Of a DNA stretch of 64,000 nt, positions 36,181-49,200 are shown piece by piece. Below the pieces are notes generated by a model. It was not told where the DNA came from. It was given only the letters and a program-made list of their open reading frames with translations, and ran no database searches. Source of the stretch: Himantopus leucocephalus (Eukaryota > Chordata > Aves > Charadriiformes > Recurvirostridae); the NCBI GenBank assembly GCA_003993805.1, contig RSEF01000002.1, positions 73,790,731-73,854,730 of the forward strand. The letters run 5' to 3'. Positions within the stretch are counted from its first letter, which is position 1. Every line of letters begins with the position of its first letter. Made by a program: the position numbers and the translations under genes.

Positions 36181-38006
36181 AGCAAGAAAAGAAATGAAAG
36201 AAAGTTGAAGAGATAGTGAATATTTTATTAAACGTCACTCATTCAAAACTTATTAATATACATAGTCCAGGAGTAATCATCTCCTATAAAGTTAAATGCA
36301 GTAGTGCTTATTTTTTTGGTAGATTATCTAGTTTATTGTTGAACATAATAGTTTAATATTGTCTCTGGACCCAACCCAAGCTTGTCTGCCTCTCAGAGAG
36401 GCCATCAGAAGGTGAAAAGTCATGGCTTTCTGTGTGGAGGTCAAAAGTAGCACAAATTTGAAAGAAAGGAGACTTTGTTCTCTGGGTCAATACAGAAGTT
36501 TCTTTAACAGTAAAGCTGTATTAGTCACTTTTCCTCAGCAACAAGGGATTAATCTTGTCTACCTAGAGCCACCTCAGAGCTCTGACCTAACAAAAAGAGC
36601 TTCTTCAGCACTCGGTGGAGTGAAACAGACACCTTTGGGGAGATTTCGACCTGCTTGTGTTAGTCATGCATCTTGTGCACAGACCAGTAAACCTCCTTCT
36701 CCCTCTCTGCCCACTGGCAACCAAGGGTGAGTGAATAGCCTCGTGTTCCCATGCTGGCAAGGTACTTTTATATAGCTGAAGTTCAGGGACACAAATCCCA
36801 GTATCGGCCTTTTCCTATTTAAGAACACCACTTCCTGTGCTCGTTCTTCAGCTGGATGTATCTGGAGACAGTGGTTTCCTCATTTGCTTTCTGAGACCAT
36901 GGTTCACACAGTAACCGGTTAGAGGAGAGGGAAATGGCACAATGCTCTGTCACAATTTTGGACTTAATAAAGCTGATGAAAACTTGAACATTCATCCGAA
37001 GAAAATTCTATTACTTCAAAATTTATGTGTTCTAAATTACAATATTAAAAATGCCTCTCTGTGCTATTCTTTTTTTTTTTTTTTTTTTNTGTCAGAGTTT
37101 TTAATAATAATCAACTAAACATTCCATTTCAATTTGTTGAACCAAATCTACATATTCCTTTTTGGCCTTATTCAATATTCATCTGAGCTGTTTGAATGCC
37201 ATAGATAGACATGTTGTGGTCCTTGTCTTTTCCTGAAGGAACCAGGCTATTTTGTCAGACTGAATCCCCTAGATATTTAGATTCAAATATGAGCTAATAG
37301 GAACTGTACCTCTCCACATCATCAAATTAGGACTTTTAAATGTTTTCCTTTCAAAAAATTAGCAGAGAAATCCTGGTTAGTTCTATAACTTAACTTGTGA
37401 GCAATATGATTCATAGTTAGAGAATGCTTTGAAGATATAAAGTGTTATGTAAATGCAAAGAAATAATAATTATTATAATTAGAATATTATTAACCATGGG
37501 AGGGGAGAAGATTAAACAACTGGGCTTCCTTACGAAATCCATTCGAATGAACTAAGGCTGAGCACGTTTATTAAATGCAGTGCCACTCCACTGCAAAGGA
37601 AATATCCTTGCTCCTGCATGCAGCGTTCTGATCTTAGTGCACGTCCTTACTCTTTCAGCACGAATCAGATATGAGCAAAAAGCCTACCACAAGGAGAAAA
37701 AATGAGTGTAGTAACAGAGGAACTATTGTATTCTTGCTGCCAAGAAGAGACTGCTTTTATTCCCAATTTCCCAGTCATGGGTGGCCCCCCACTTTCTAGA
37801 TGTGTAATCCAAAAGATTTTGAGCTTCTCAGTGCAGCTGAAAGCAACATCCTGGTCGATCTGAAAAGTTAAAGTCTGCATGTTGAATCTTCCCTGTGTTA
37901 TTTCTTCTCACCTGACACTGTGGACATCAACTTCAGTTTTTGAAGAATTCCTTTCTTCTTTGCTTTTCTGAATATTCAATCTTTTAAGAAGCACCACTGG
38001 TTGCTA
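36181..38006. other. Noncoding sequence, no gene seen; single-N poly-T
   Basis: A T run of about 19 ends at a single N (37089), an unresolved homopolymer. A 3'-tail-like repeat fragment at 37418 is listed separately. Around 37550-37670 the phrase CACTCCACTGCAAAGGAAAT recalls sauropsid palindromic repeats but is too short to call. No exon was recognised. Confidence 0.5.
37418..37493 (+). mobile_element. Old SINE/LINE 3'-tail fragment
   Basis: GAATGCTTTGAAGATATAAA, GTGTTATGTAAATGCAAAG, then AATAATAATTATTATAATT. The pattern (GCGCTTTGA... AAAGCGCTATGTAAATGCAA... then (TAA)n) is a recurrent 3' tail of ancient sauropsid retroposons. The body of the element is not visible. Confidence 0.45.
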
Positions 38007-38085
38007 TGATTATTATTTATTTTATTTGCTGTAGTCTCTAGAAGCTCTAATCAAGCTCGGAACACCACTGTGGTATGTGCTGGTC
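38007..38085 (-). mobile_element. CR1/L3-type LINE 3' tail, minus strand
   Basis: On the plus strand: TATTATTTATTTTATTTGCT, GTAGTCTCTAGAAGCTCTAA, TCAAGCTCGGAACACCACTG, TGGTATGTGCTG. This is the reverse complement of the family phrase CAGCRC..AGCACAATGGGGTCCTGG...GGGCTCCTAGGTGCTAC..AATACAAATAAT. The same family occurs at 41450 and 61372 in plus orientation. Confidence 0.6.
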
Positions 38086-41000
38086 AGCTTTTATTTAGCA
38101 TTTCACCAAAACCCAGATTAATTGAGAATTATCTTGTGGATCACAGGAAAACTGATCTTTATTGTCTTGCTAAAATAAGGTTTCAATTTCAAGTAAGGGG
38201 AAGCAGTAACATCTCATTCCTTTGCAATCACTGACAGCCTACCTATTATGGACTCCCTAGCTTTGGCTGTTAACCACAGCTATATGAACTTCCTGGTTGG
38301 AATAGGGTTTCTTCTGCATCTCTGGACACAGCTGCCCGAAGAAGGCAACTCCACCAAAAAGGGTGTGCTGGAAAATACTTCACTGGCTCCCGCTAGTCCC
38401 AGTTTACGCCAAAATGCACTGCTGTAGAAGACGGAAAGTGGAAGGGTGAAGAAGGCAACCTAAAAAGCTATTCCATTTTGTGTAGACAACTGTGACTGCA
38501 TGAAATATGGCCCCTGTGGTAGTCAATGGCAGCCTCGACGTTGACTTCAATGGGCTATGATTTCGCCACAGATGCTTATTGTGTCATATAGCCCAGACGC
38601 TCATTGTCTGTGGCTGACGGACAGAGATCCAGGCTGGGTGTGGTGGGCCCAAAGGAGACAAAACTGGAACACAGTGTGTCCAATGGCTGGCATGGCCTTA
38701 TAGCTTTTTCTTTAGTAAGTGTGCTTTTAGTTTATGACAATCCGCGTCTCCATACATCACGACACTAACTGCGTCCAGAAAAGCAAGCTGAGGTTTGGGG
38801 TTCTTTTGAAGCTATGTTATTTGTGTGATAGTTTAGATGGGTAGTTTCTCTAGCATTTGTGTGACTGGTTAAGCTCCCATTTTGTTTCTTCTCTGTCCTT
38901 ACTGGCCTTTTTCTCCTCCTAATGAAGTCAATGGTGAATCTTGTGCTGACTTCACAGACTGCACGGGCAAACCCCCATATTCTAGACAAGCATCATATGT
39001 TAGAAATTTCGGTTCATTTCAGTCAAATTGTCTTATACGATAAATATTCCATAGTTTCAGTAATTCCTGCTAAGGCATCTGGGATATCACTTTTTATCTC
39101 CACATATTACTGAATCAGATCTAATGATCAAAGCCTTTGTTGATCCTCCACATATTTATTTAGTATTTCTGATGTGCTTCTGTATAAAGGATATTCTCTT
39201 CTTTTTGGCATACAGTAAATTTTATCTAAAATTATGTTTTTAGTATTTCGTACATTGGTCTTCTATAAAGAAAACAAATCTTCAAATGCATTTTTTGTTG
39301 TCATTTGCCTTTGAATCACATTTGCTCTTTCTCCAGTTCAGGAAAGTCTTCTGTTCTTTAGAATATCTTAACACATGCTGAACTCCCCAGAATCAATTGA
39401 CCACAAACACTTTTTTATCTACTTTCCCATGATTCTGTTGACTGGGAGTAGTCACCAAATCCAGCTTGCTCTCCTAGAGCTATGTGGACTTTGTTGTAAG
39501 AAAAATCTGAATGTTGCCAGTAGATAAAACAATCTGTAAAGGGAGCTAATTTCTCAAGAAGTGAGACAGTGACTTTTTTTAAGCAGTACTGCGTGCAGTC
39601 ATATCAGCTAGTGGCTGTTGATAAAATGGAGATCAGTGACTTCCTGAGTCAAGGTCACAGATGATAAAGTGCCAAAGGCCCAGCAGCAGGGACAGAAGGC
39701 CTAAACATCAGATCAGTTTTTGTGTCTTTCAATAGCAAAATAATTTCAATATTTAACTTCCTTTACTGCCAGAGCCTTCAAGGTCCACAGAGGGTAAGAA
39801 GTCACTCAAGTTGTCATCTTCGTCAGTTTTAAATCATTCCAAGAGATGCAAATCGGTTCCTAACAGGGACCCCTCCTGAGCTTTGTTTGCATTTCGCAGA
39901 ATAATAATAAGGGCTTTTTAAAGCTTTCCACTTGGCAAGGGGGCTAACATCTTGTGTTCTCTTTGTCAAGTAATTTTTGAAAGAATATGTGGTACTGTAC
40001 CTTTGGAACATTAAAATGAAGGAGATAATCACTTATTCTGCGGGGATTTTGAAACCAAGATATTGCAGATTAAAAAGTGCATCTTGAAGAGATTTGCTGA
40101 TGTGACACTGTTACAAAATATCATTTTTACAGACCTTGGCTCTTGTCAGGAACAGTTTCTTTACAATTACTAATCTATTCCAACAATGATTCTGGTTTGT
40201 TTGGTGGTTTGCTGTCATTATTTTTAAAATACTCAGATTGTGCCCAGTCCTCACTGGATGCTCTTTTAGAATTCAGTTGGCATTTTTGACTAAATATGTA
40301 TTTTAGGACTGTGCTAGATAACAAGAAGCAAACATTTGTGCCAAGGAAAGAAGTATACCTAGCGGTATACTGAATGATGTATCTGCTCTAGATAGCATTT
40401 AAATAACTATGTGTTTAATCACAATGAAAAAATCCTGTGTACTGCTTACATTTCTTCTTAACTGAAACCGGCAGTGGAGGGATAGGATCCAATTAGCAAG
40501 AGTTTCCTTGTCTGATGGATTAACATGAAAATTCCAATAGAGTTTATTTTCCAGCAGCATTTATACTAATCATAATAGGCCTCTTCCAACTGCATCCCAA
40601 AGACAAGATGGTTTGCCAAGCAGATGGTGGAGAAAAATTAGGCTGGCCAAAACCCAACAAATTCTATTTAATGACAAATTTTGAGGTTTCAAGATCTGTT
40701 TTCATCCCAATGCAGAAAGAAACCAAAACCTTCAGGAACCCACTCACGCACCCAAGACATGACTCCACAGTAGTCTACCTTGCCAATTAGGACTCTCACC
40801 TGAGATGCGATAAATAAGAGAAGTATGAAGTGTTAAAGAAAAAAGCAGAAAACAGTGCAAAATTACCACAAAGAAGCAGACAGTAGTGTCTCTCCCTATC
40901 CTATCCATCACTCTGAGACTTGGTAGTATGTGATGACTTCTGCAAGCATTCTGGTCCCATACTGTCGTGATAGCCTGAGGGTTAGTTTTGAATAACTTCA

Positions 41001-41449
41001 TCCAGAATTCACTCTGTATAGATTCTAAGATCTAAGCAAACACATCTGGCTTCAGGATCTGGGTCTGTGATAGTATTTTACTGATATTTCAATTAAGTTA
41101 GTATTTTCTAGTTAAAAAATCAATCTGGAGGGCTTGAGGACACGTCTTGGTGGCCCCTTAGAGCACGCTTTGTGACCTGTGGTCTGCAGCCTCACTGTAA
41201 TCGGTGAGTTCTGTTTTCAAACAGTCCTGATGCTGAGCATTCTTGGAGATGCAAACACAATTTTGAGAGTTGCTGGTGAATTTGAGAACTATTGACTTAA
41301 AAAAATCAAGTGCTACTAAATATTTGTGCTTTCTTAACATGAAGTAAGAAATGAATTTTCAACACAGTCTCAGAAAATGTATCCTCTGACCAGAAAAATT
41401 GTTTTCTTCCATCTTCTATCACATTATCCACTATTTCTATTTTGCACTA
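38086..41449. other. Noncoding sequence, no gene seen; possible repeat traces
   Basis: AGTCAATGGCAGCCTCGACG then TTGACTTCAATGGGC (38521-38555) is probably the centre of a palindromic sauropsid repeat (about 38505-38570). Around 39630-39690 GTGACTTCCTGAGTCAAGGT then CACAGATGATAAAGTGCCAA may be a very diverged minus-strand MIR. Everything else looks unique. No exon was recognised. Confidence 0.45.
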
Positions 41450-41554
41450 TATAGGTTGTAAGTACTTTGACATAGGGATTGTTTTTCCTGTGATCTCTAT
41501 AAAATGCTCAGCACAATGTAATCCTCATTAGAGCCTAATGCCGTAACTGACACC
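41450..41554 (+). mobile_element. CR1/L3-type LINE 3' tail, plus strand
   Basis: TATAGGTTGTAAGTACTTTG, ACATAGGGATTGTTTTTCCT, AAATGCTCAGCACAATGTAA, TCCTCATTAGAGCCTAATGC follow the family phrase TAGATTGTAAGCTCTTTGGGGCAGGG... CAGCACAATGGGGTCCT..., which is very widespread in amniotes. It is inactive and truncated. Confidence 0.7.
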
Positions 41555-42139
41555 ATCTGTGTGCATATAGATTTCTTGCATGAATGAAAATTGCCAAGTG
41601 AACATCCTGATCCCCCCAAAAGTTGTACGTCTATACAGAGAGAAATATAGATATATGATTATAGATGTACCTATTTGCATCTGCATGCACATTGGAGATT
41701 TTCTGTATATATTTGGAGAAACAGCTAGTTATGCAAAAAGAAATGTAGCTACATGCATTTTTTTCTGGTGGAGAAACACACTGAGAATTTACAGAGGGAA
41801 AGGCAGGTGCTTGGGTATCTTGCCTAGCTTGGAAGAAGAGAGCAAAGTTTCAGAATAATCCATTGGCTCTGGGAGACTCAAAGGCCTGCTGCAAATCAGA
41901 GGAAGAAAGAGGATTTTAGAACATGTCTATTTTCATCCAGTCAAAAGGCTCCTTCTAGCTACCTATAATGCAGACACAGCTGACTCTGGAGGAGGGTATC
42001 TTTCCATCTCACTTAGGACACGAACTGTAAAATACAGTTTGCCTGCTCACCACCGTTGCCCCGTAAACTGGGAGAGCAGAGGGGTGGGGGAAGGTGAAGG
42101 AGCAAGCTTTGGCTGAGCAGAATCAAGGGGGCAAAAAAT
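41555..42139. other. Noncoding sequence, no gene seen
   Basis: Unique sequence with an AT-rich patch near 41640-41720. The 92-codon plus-strand frame (41580-41858) has no recognisable motif. Confidence 0.5.
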
Positions 42140-42480
42140 AAATTGAATCAAGTAGCTGACCAGCTGTCTTCACAGCATCTCAGCTTCTGATGGCCCTGGT
42201 AGAGTTAGGATGCTGCGGTGCTCTACAAAACACTCCCTCATCTCAGTTTTGAAAAGCTTCATTGCGCCTTATCACATCAAAGCAAAGCATCTGCATGTTT
42301 CAGTTGTGGGGCATCATGTGTCTGGCTCCCCTCTGGCTCTCACTAATCCCCCGGATTATCACAGCTCTCTAAAGCGGCTCTTAAAAACCCTGTGAAAAGA
42401 GGACTCCAAGTGGGTGTGTGAGAAGCGGGGACTGAAGCCATCAGGCTGCCTGCGCTTATGGAATTCATATAATCACAGCC
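42140..42480. promoter_or_regulatory. Candidate conserved noncoding element
   Basis: Dense, non-repetitive sequence: AATCAAGTAGCTGACCAGCT, CATTGCGCCTTATCACATCA, AAGCAAAGCATCTGCATG, CTCACTAATCCCCCGGATTA. Adjacent TAATCC and GGATTA (bicoid/OTX-type cores on opposite strands, about 42343-42358) are notable. Open frames on both strands just downstream (134 and 135 codons, 42343-42889) are mirrored and unrecognisable. Enhancer-like by eye only. Confidence 0.35.
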
Positions 42481-43199
42481 TATGTTACCCAAAAAAGGTG
42501 TTGAAAAGTCTGCTTTTGCACCAGCTGATCCCAGACAATATTGGCTCTCAGAGAGACAAAACAAGACTGAGTCTGGTTCATTCATTTGCTGCGGCACATC
42601 CGAACGGCTGCTACAAGTTATAGCTCGTGCCGAGTACATCCATGCATTGCCCCTGAATGATCTTCCATCATTCAGTTTCTCCACTTTCTTTTCTGAAGTC
42701 GCTGTCTGGGAGTTCTGCAAGGTGATGCACCAGAGGGTTGCTGCCATTCATGCAGAGTGGGCTTGGCACAGGCTGCAGAGGGGAGAGGGGAACCGGGAAG
42801 CCTTTGCCAAGGAGGTGGCGTCTGACCCTCCTTTATTGTGGGTGGCTGTCCCTTCAGATCTGTGGGGAGGAGATGGTCTCATACGGTAGGGCTGCTATCC
42901 CAGTAGCTCAGGTGTGAATAAACAGAGGACTCCAGCCTGTACTGTGAGTCCAGCACCTTTCATAAGCCTCAAATCCACTTCAGAGGAAAGGAGCCGGGTA
43001 ATGAACACAGAAGGTGAAGGTTTCAACATGTAAAGGGGACAAGAAGTTTATGCAGACATCATGGCTCTTCCCCTGTCTTAGCCTGCACATTCCTGAAGGA
43101 AAATATAATAATCCCCATGAAAGTCATGGTACTGAGAACTAAATAATAGTAAAACCTAAAATCTCCAGTCATTCATGAGATTTTTTTTCCTTTTCTCTC

Positions 43200-43530
43200 A
43201 TTTAAAAATAAAAAAGATCATGCATGTCTAGCATTGACATAAAGTCTGGAGAACTGACCCGTAAAGTAATTAGAAGAAGAATTCACCCTCTTCTCTGCCC
43301 CCCCTCCCCAACCTTTCCCATCTCAAAGCCAGATCAGATGAAAGGCGAGCTCTGTTTACTTCCTGATCTGTCTAATTTCAGTAACAAGGACCATCCCGAC
43401 TTCATCTTCCTGCAGCTGCTAGGAGTGAAACTCAAGAGGCTGCCTCAGGCACTGCAGCACCTTCTCAGAACTGCTTGACCTTAATGGATTAGCTTTTCCC
43501 TGAGCAGGTGGCAATTTAACAAGAGGAGAC
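43200..43530. promoter_or_regulatory. Possible conserved noncoding element
   Basis: CTGACCCGTAAAGTAATTAG at about 43253, AGATCAGATGAAAGGCGAGC near 43330, and CTTGACCTTAATGGATTAGC at about 43475 carry homeodomain and nuclear-receptor-half-site-like cores in otherwise unique sequence. It is interrupted by a C-rich run (CCCCCCCTCCCC) near 43298. The 84-codon plus-strand frame over it is not recognised. Confidence 0.25.
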
Positions 43531-46019
43531 AAACTTTTTACACTTAGGAGACCTCTGGTGAATGGCATCAAATATCAGAAGGTTGAAACAGAGCAAAGAG
43601 ACTTAGGATGCCTTCCCACCTAAACCCTGTGCCACCTTAACCCCCGTGCTATGCACATAAGTTACAGCTTTCCAGTTAGGATGCTAAGTCCATTTATTAA
43701 GGAATCAAAATAAAAATGGCCTTATATTCTTAACATGTCGTACCCTCACAAATCCTACTGAATTAAAGGAGAGCAATTGGTGCTTTGATTTCAGTCTGCT
43801 TACGTCTGAGTGTCTGAATAGGGTGTCAGGAGAATTACTTTAGGCTCTTCATTTTGCAAGTATGTGCCACAGTAAATACATCACAGTAAAAGCAAAAATA
43901 GTATCTTTTTGCTTATGAAAATGTAATTCTACCAAATAATTCACAGTTTAAACTGGCATTGCCAAATGGATTGTACTGTGTGCTTTCAGTAGGTAGAACA
44001 GTAGAACAAATTGCTGGTTTATTAAAAAAAAAAACAACAAGGTATTATTGTTTGTTGATTCCTTTTACACACATGGGCAGCAGCAACAGACCAGGTTCTA
44101 CTTTGTTCTAGTGTGTTTTCCACTGTCTACTATGATCTGTTTGTTTAAGGATTTATCATAATAATTACAAGTCATAAGTGTCAGACAGATGTCCAAGATC
44201 TGATAGCCAGGTGTCAGATACCATATCAAAACCTAAAGATAGAGATACCTCTACTTAGGCTTCTTTACAGTAGGTCTGCATTTCCACAGGAGCTCAGCAC
44301 CTGCAGCTCCCACCGCGATGACTTACAAGATCAGATTGTGTATGTTTTGAAACAGAATAGTGCTGCGTATTACTAGATTTTCCAATCAGCAGCTAAGAAA
44401 TGCGAGATTGCTTTTTGCCACGATATGAAGGAACATTTCAAGGAGACAGGCAAGACGGTAAAAAAAAAAAGAGCAAGTAAAATGCAGTGATAAAATGGTT
44501 TATTTGTTGTAAGTAAACCTGCTGCCTTCTGAATAGTTTCTTCTTGTCAACAATCTGTAGGAATATTATGTAAATATGCATACACATATGTTTATATATT
44601 TATTTTTCTATATGCATTTGTGTATAGTGTTATATATATATGTGTGTGTGTGTGTATGTATGTGCGTATGCATATATATAATTCACATATAGTGCTACCA
44701 GATATTTATTTACTAGGTACTTATTTCTGGGCTCCAGTAGTTTATGTACCTCTTTGTCAGTAGAATATGTTTTGTGTATTTTAAAATTGTCATGTCAAAT
44801 GATTTCAGTGGAAAGTACTGACACACTGTTACCCTGCATTTGCTTAAAACCTGCAGTCACTCAAGATCAAGGACGTTATCCCTGTAAGAAAATAATGTCC
44901 TGAGAAGCATTGCTTCCAGGAACACATTCATGTGTTTGTCCAGTGACGTCCAACTTTTCTGAACATATCTGGCTCTGTATTGTCCTGTCCTTAAAGAGCT
45001 GTATAGCCATATACCATTCATGAATATTAAAAGCACGATTATACTTTTCACCCCAGTGTAGTTCATCTGTCTTTCCAGATAAGTATGTCAGCTATTTTAA
45101 CTGAAACTGTCTCCCTGACTAGTACCTCACATACTCATATAGTATTTGCATGGCTTTCTGAATAAATCAAAGCTGTAAAGCCGCGTGTCCTACATGCATG
45201 TTTCTGAAGTTTTTTAGTAAGGGTGAATTCCCCGGGGCCTGCGCAAAGCACGAGCAGAAGGAACTGGCAGGAAGGAAGACCAGCAAAGATGAGATCAGTG
45301 GATTTCTCCCCCAGTTTGGTGGGGGTCCCGTAGTCAGCGCTCGCTGACACTGTGGCCGTGCTGGTTTTGTGGGCAGCGATGCATAGCTTTGCAGGTATGC
45401 CTACATTAAAAAAAATCCTATCCTCTGTTGGAAGAAAACTACTGTAGAGCGTAGCAATAGAGGCCAGCGCGTTTCAGCAAGTGGCTTGTTTTCCCTCTCT
45501 GCACACTGGATCTACGCTTGCGGGCTCCATGCCCTCAGAGACTTCCTTTGTGGACAACCCAATTAGTGCACCTCCTGCCCAACGTACTCTGGTTCTTTCT
45601 CAGCAATAGATAGTAAAGCTACTACATAGCACACAATATCACAGATACCTCATGCTGGGGGGCGGGAGGGGAACAAAGTAAAAGAACAACTCCCCACACA
45701 CATACTCAAAGAGCAAACAACACATTTTCTCTTTCAAAATAAAGAGAAATTAAAAATATCTCTTTCCCGGAGCCCAGCCAAATTTGCAACCAAGCAGTGG
45801 TTTCCTATAAAATGGGCAAGTTTCAAAATGATGCACAGTGTAACAAACTAAAAAGACCAAGGTTATTTTGTCTTCAGTCACCCTGAAGGGTAACGAAAAA
45901 TAATCCATTGAAATTATCCTGGAATAAAATACTATTTTAGGAAAGTAAGGAAATACACATAATATATATACAGTTCCAAAATAATTTAACCCATAAATTT
46001 CCTCTGCACCTATGAAACT
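43531..46019. other. Noncoding sequence, no gene seen
   Basis: Contains a TA/TG microsatellite at 44631-44680 (listed separately) and a short CpG-bearing stretch at 45180-45370 (CCGCGTGTCC, CAGCGCTCGCTGAC). There is no exon or clear repeat. Confidence 0.5.
44631..44680. repeat. Compound (TA)n(TG)n microsatellite
   Basis: TATATATATA, then TGTGTGTGTGTGTG, then TATGTATGTGCGTATG and CATATATATA. It is a dinucleotide repeat with an imperfect tail and likely length-polymorphic. Confidence 0.95.
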
Positions 46020-46260
46020 GGACAAACCTCAGTTATGCTGGAGTAAGAAGCAACATTAGAGCTAAACTCCTAATCAATTTGCTTCTGTCCTCCAAAATGT
46101 AAAATCAGGCAAATTCTCATGCCTTGAGAGTTTTCAAGGGCTAATCCCCAAGACATATATGATGTGAACCAGTAATTTATTTTTATTAATTTTAAACAGC
46201 CAGCGACTGGAAAGAGGGAGAGATTACATGAGTATAGTAAAGGGAGCAGCACTCAATCTA
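46020..46260. promoter_or_regulatory. Candidate conserved noncoding element
   Basis: CTCCTAATCAATTTGCTTCT, GGGCTAATCCCCAAGACATA, AACCAGTAATTTATTTTTAT then TAATTTTAAACAGCCAGCGA: several intact homeodomain-type cores in non-repetitive sequence. The 60-codon minus-strand frame inside is not recognisable. Enhancer-like by eye only. Confidence 0.35.
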
Positions 46261-49200
46261 ATATGCAGCACATACCTTTTGACTGCATCAGAAATCTCAT
46301 ATATGTTCTAGCAAGATGGATTCAGGGAAATCCTGGAAATTTTTGACACTCCCTTAGGTTTTGGGGTCTATAAACTAATTAATGGATGGCATCATCTGTA
46401 CAATACAATAGGTAGATTTTTTATTTGTGGCAGATATAATAATGATAGTTTCTTTCATTAACTTTTAGTAATAATCTTCATTTAATAATTAATACAAGTA
46501 TAATTTAATACAGTACAAATTAAAAGTATTCTTCATTTCTCTGTAATGTTTCAGAAAGCCCTGTCAGAGGACAAACTATAGTAATTGCTTACAAAATACA
46601 TATATTAGTCAGATTATATATGCACATTTGCTTTGCAGTACCTAAGGGCCTGATCCTGCCAACAGTTTACAACAGAGTTTATTATTCTGAATAGTAAACT
46701 TTTGATTTGTCAAAAGAAACCAGTCAGATTTAGCCTGTATTGCATATTATAGCCTAAACCATGTGCAATTATTTTTATTTGGACACTGAACTTTGTGCTA
46801 ACCCTTGGTCAGATTTCACCCAGCAATCCTTCAAACAGTCGCCATTTAAATTATGATATCAGTCTTACGGAATAAAATAATATCTCAATCTTCCATAGTT
46901 AGATAAACAGCAACACTTTTCCCATGAAGAGCTACACAGATACTTCCCACCAGCTAAAGCTCCATCGACTAACACATCAGTTTATTAAAGTGGGGCAGAT
47001 GTATTCCTCGAGTATCTCCACAGTAATATTACATTGACACGTCACGGTCTTGCAGTGTTTACATTAGCACTGCAGGTAAGTCATTCTTCTGCTGTGAGAT
47101 TGATGCATCTTTCAGAGGTCATCCCTGGGCCAAAATGAAGCTTCCACCTTCACCCAAAGCCTTCAGCGAAGCCAAAAGCCTATGACAATAAACAGTAAAG
47201 CTGTTCTGACACGATCAGTTAATAAGGCCTATATACCTTTCCTTAAACTATGGTTTGGTACTGAAGTCATCTTCCAAAATCATCACGTAATAGCAGTTAT
47301 GCTTTCCCGGTGGTTTATGATTTTGGTAGAGAAAGGATAGAATCATTTCATATGGCCAAATCTTAGCATAAAGAAAATTAAACATTGTACAACATTCATT
47401 CCAGAAGTTAAAAGGGAAAATATTAATACTTTTGCAGTCTTAATTTAAAGTTCTCATTGTTCTGACTTATAAAGTAGTCTCAAGAATATGGTGTATGACT
47501 ACATATGTAATATTAGGATGGGTCTTCCACTGCAAGTGAGTACTTGCTGTCTTAAAAGTGCTAATTATTAGGGTGCGTGTATACCGGAATATTTGTTTTT
47601 CCATGTAACCATTGGAGACCATGGCATTTTCAGTTCGGATGCTTCCTACCCACAGATACTATCTTAGTTTTGGCTGGCTTTTCAGTTAAAAAACAGGAAA
47701 GGAGTGGCAAAGAGCACTGAATTTTTAATAAAACAATAACAGCTTTTCATCTTCCTTACTCAGCAGTTGCAAAAGACCGAAACATCAAAGAAATACAGGA
47801 AAAAGATGAAGAATTTCTAGTGTGGAAAAAAAAAAAAAAAGAAAAAAATTGTCTTAACTGTCCCCTTAACAGGTGTTCTGTTTTCCAGTTTCAGACACAA
47901 ATCTGCAAGTGATCACTAAGATGAAGATTTGGTACCAGAACAGAGGACCTTCTGCTGCAGGAACATTTATCAATGGGTGTCAGCTTCTCAGGCCCTTTGG
48001 ATTTCAGCCCACAGGTTTTCCACAGTTCTCACATTTCTGTAACTCTTGCTGTTTGGAGCAAAGGAGAAAATTACAGAGAAGACTGGGAGCCCATTACAAA
48101 GAAGTATCAATTCCGAAATGGAAGAAAGATTGGTTGTTATGGGGGGATTTTTTCAGGATGCTTGACTGCATTGTGTAAACTTCAAATGCTGCAAAACCGG
48201 CTGCTAAAATAAGTGTCTGTGGCGAAAAGGCCTGACTCGGGGAAAAAATCAGAGAGTGGGTAAAAGCTTTGTGAAAGAAACCTCTTTCCTCACCTTGGGA
48301 AAGATGCTTATTGTGACATTAGCTGGCATTCTGCATGTTACACCATATTTGTACACCTGTCCTGTTGGGAAAAAAAAATAAATCCATTTGCATGATGTTG
48401 CTAACAAACTTGGTCCCAGGCCTAAAGAAGTTAGGAAAATACCTCCTTTGACTACTGTGGGTGCAATTGCAGGGCCTCTACATCCTACGGATCAAGATGA
48501 TTAAACTCATGGATGCAATTCTGTGAGCTTAAAAACAAAACATTACTCCTGAAATTTTTAATCCTAGAGATCTTTACTTGTGTCAGCTAGAACCTGAGGA
48601 TTTTTATAGGGGACTAGCTCTTCAAATGTTGCAAAAGATACCTAGTTGAATTTCAGAACTAGAGATTTTACAAAACCTGATTATTTGATATTTCTCCAAA
48701 GTAAACAAGAACATTACAGGACTTGTCATTGGTATGTGTATGAGACCTTAAAATACTACATCTAAAGACATGGACATTTTTAGTTGCTTGACATGTTAAG
48801 AGGGGTACGATACTCACTTGTGGTGGTCTTTTTATTTTATCTTGCTGTTTCTGGAAAACATGCCAATAACTTTATGACTGTCTGCCTCCCAAAATTCCCT
48901 CCAAATTTCCAATTGGCTGTAATGTGCTGCTTTACTTCCTATCCTAAATTACCATATAATGGCATGCAATGCTCTGTTGAACAGCTGCTGAACTTGTCCT
49001 TGTCTCTGTTTACTGATAGAAGACGTTTTTTTTCTGTACTAGATCTGTTCTGCAGCATGTTCATCACATCCTCGCATGAAGACATACAGATCAGGTTTCT
49101 CATTGACAAAACTTCAGCTGGGAAATTCATACTGCCAAACGATCTGGTTTTATTTATTGCATCTAGTATTTTATTTGGAAAGTTTTTTGGGAAAAAAATC

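Noticed and set aside
39620..39700. Possible minus-strand MIR
   Set aside because: TTCCTGAGTCAAGGTCACAG fits, but head and tail cannot be followed, so it is kept only as a trace.
42343..42889. Overlapping 134- and 135-codon frames on opposite strands
   Set aside because: Mirrored frames over the same DNA, no recognisable motif and no paired splice signals identified; more likely noncoding.
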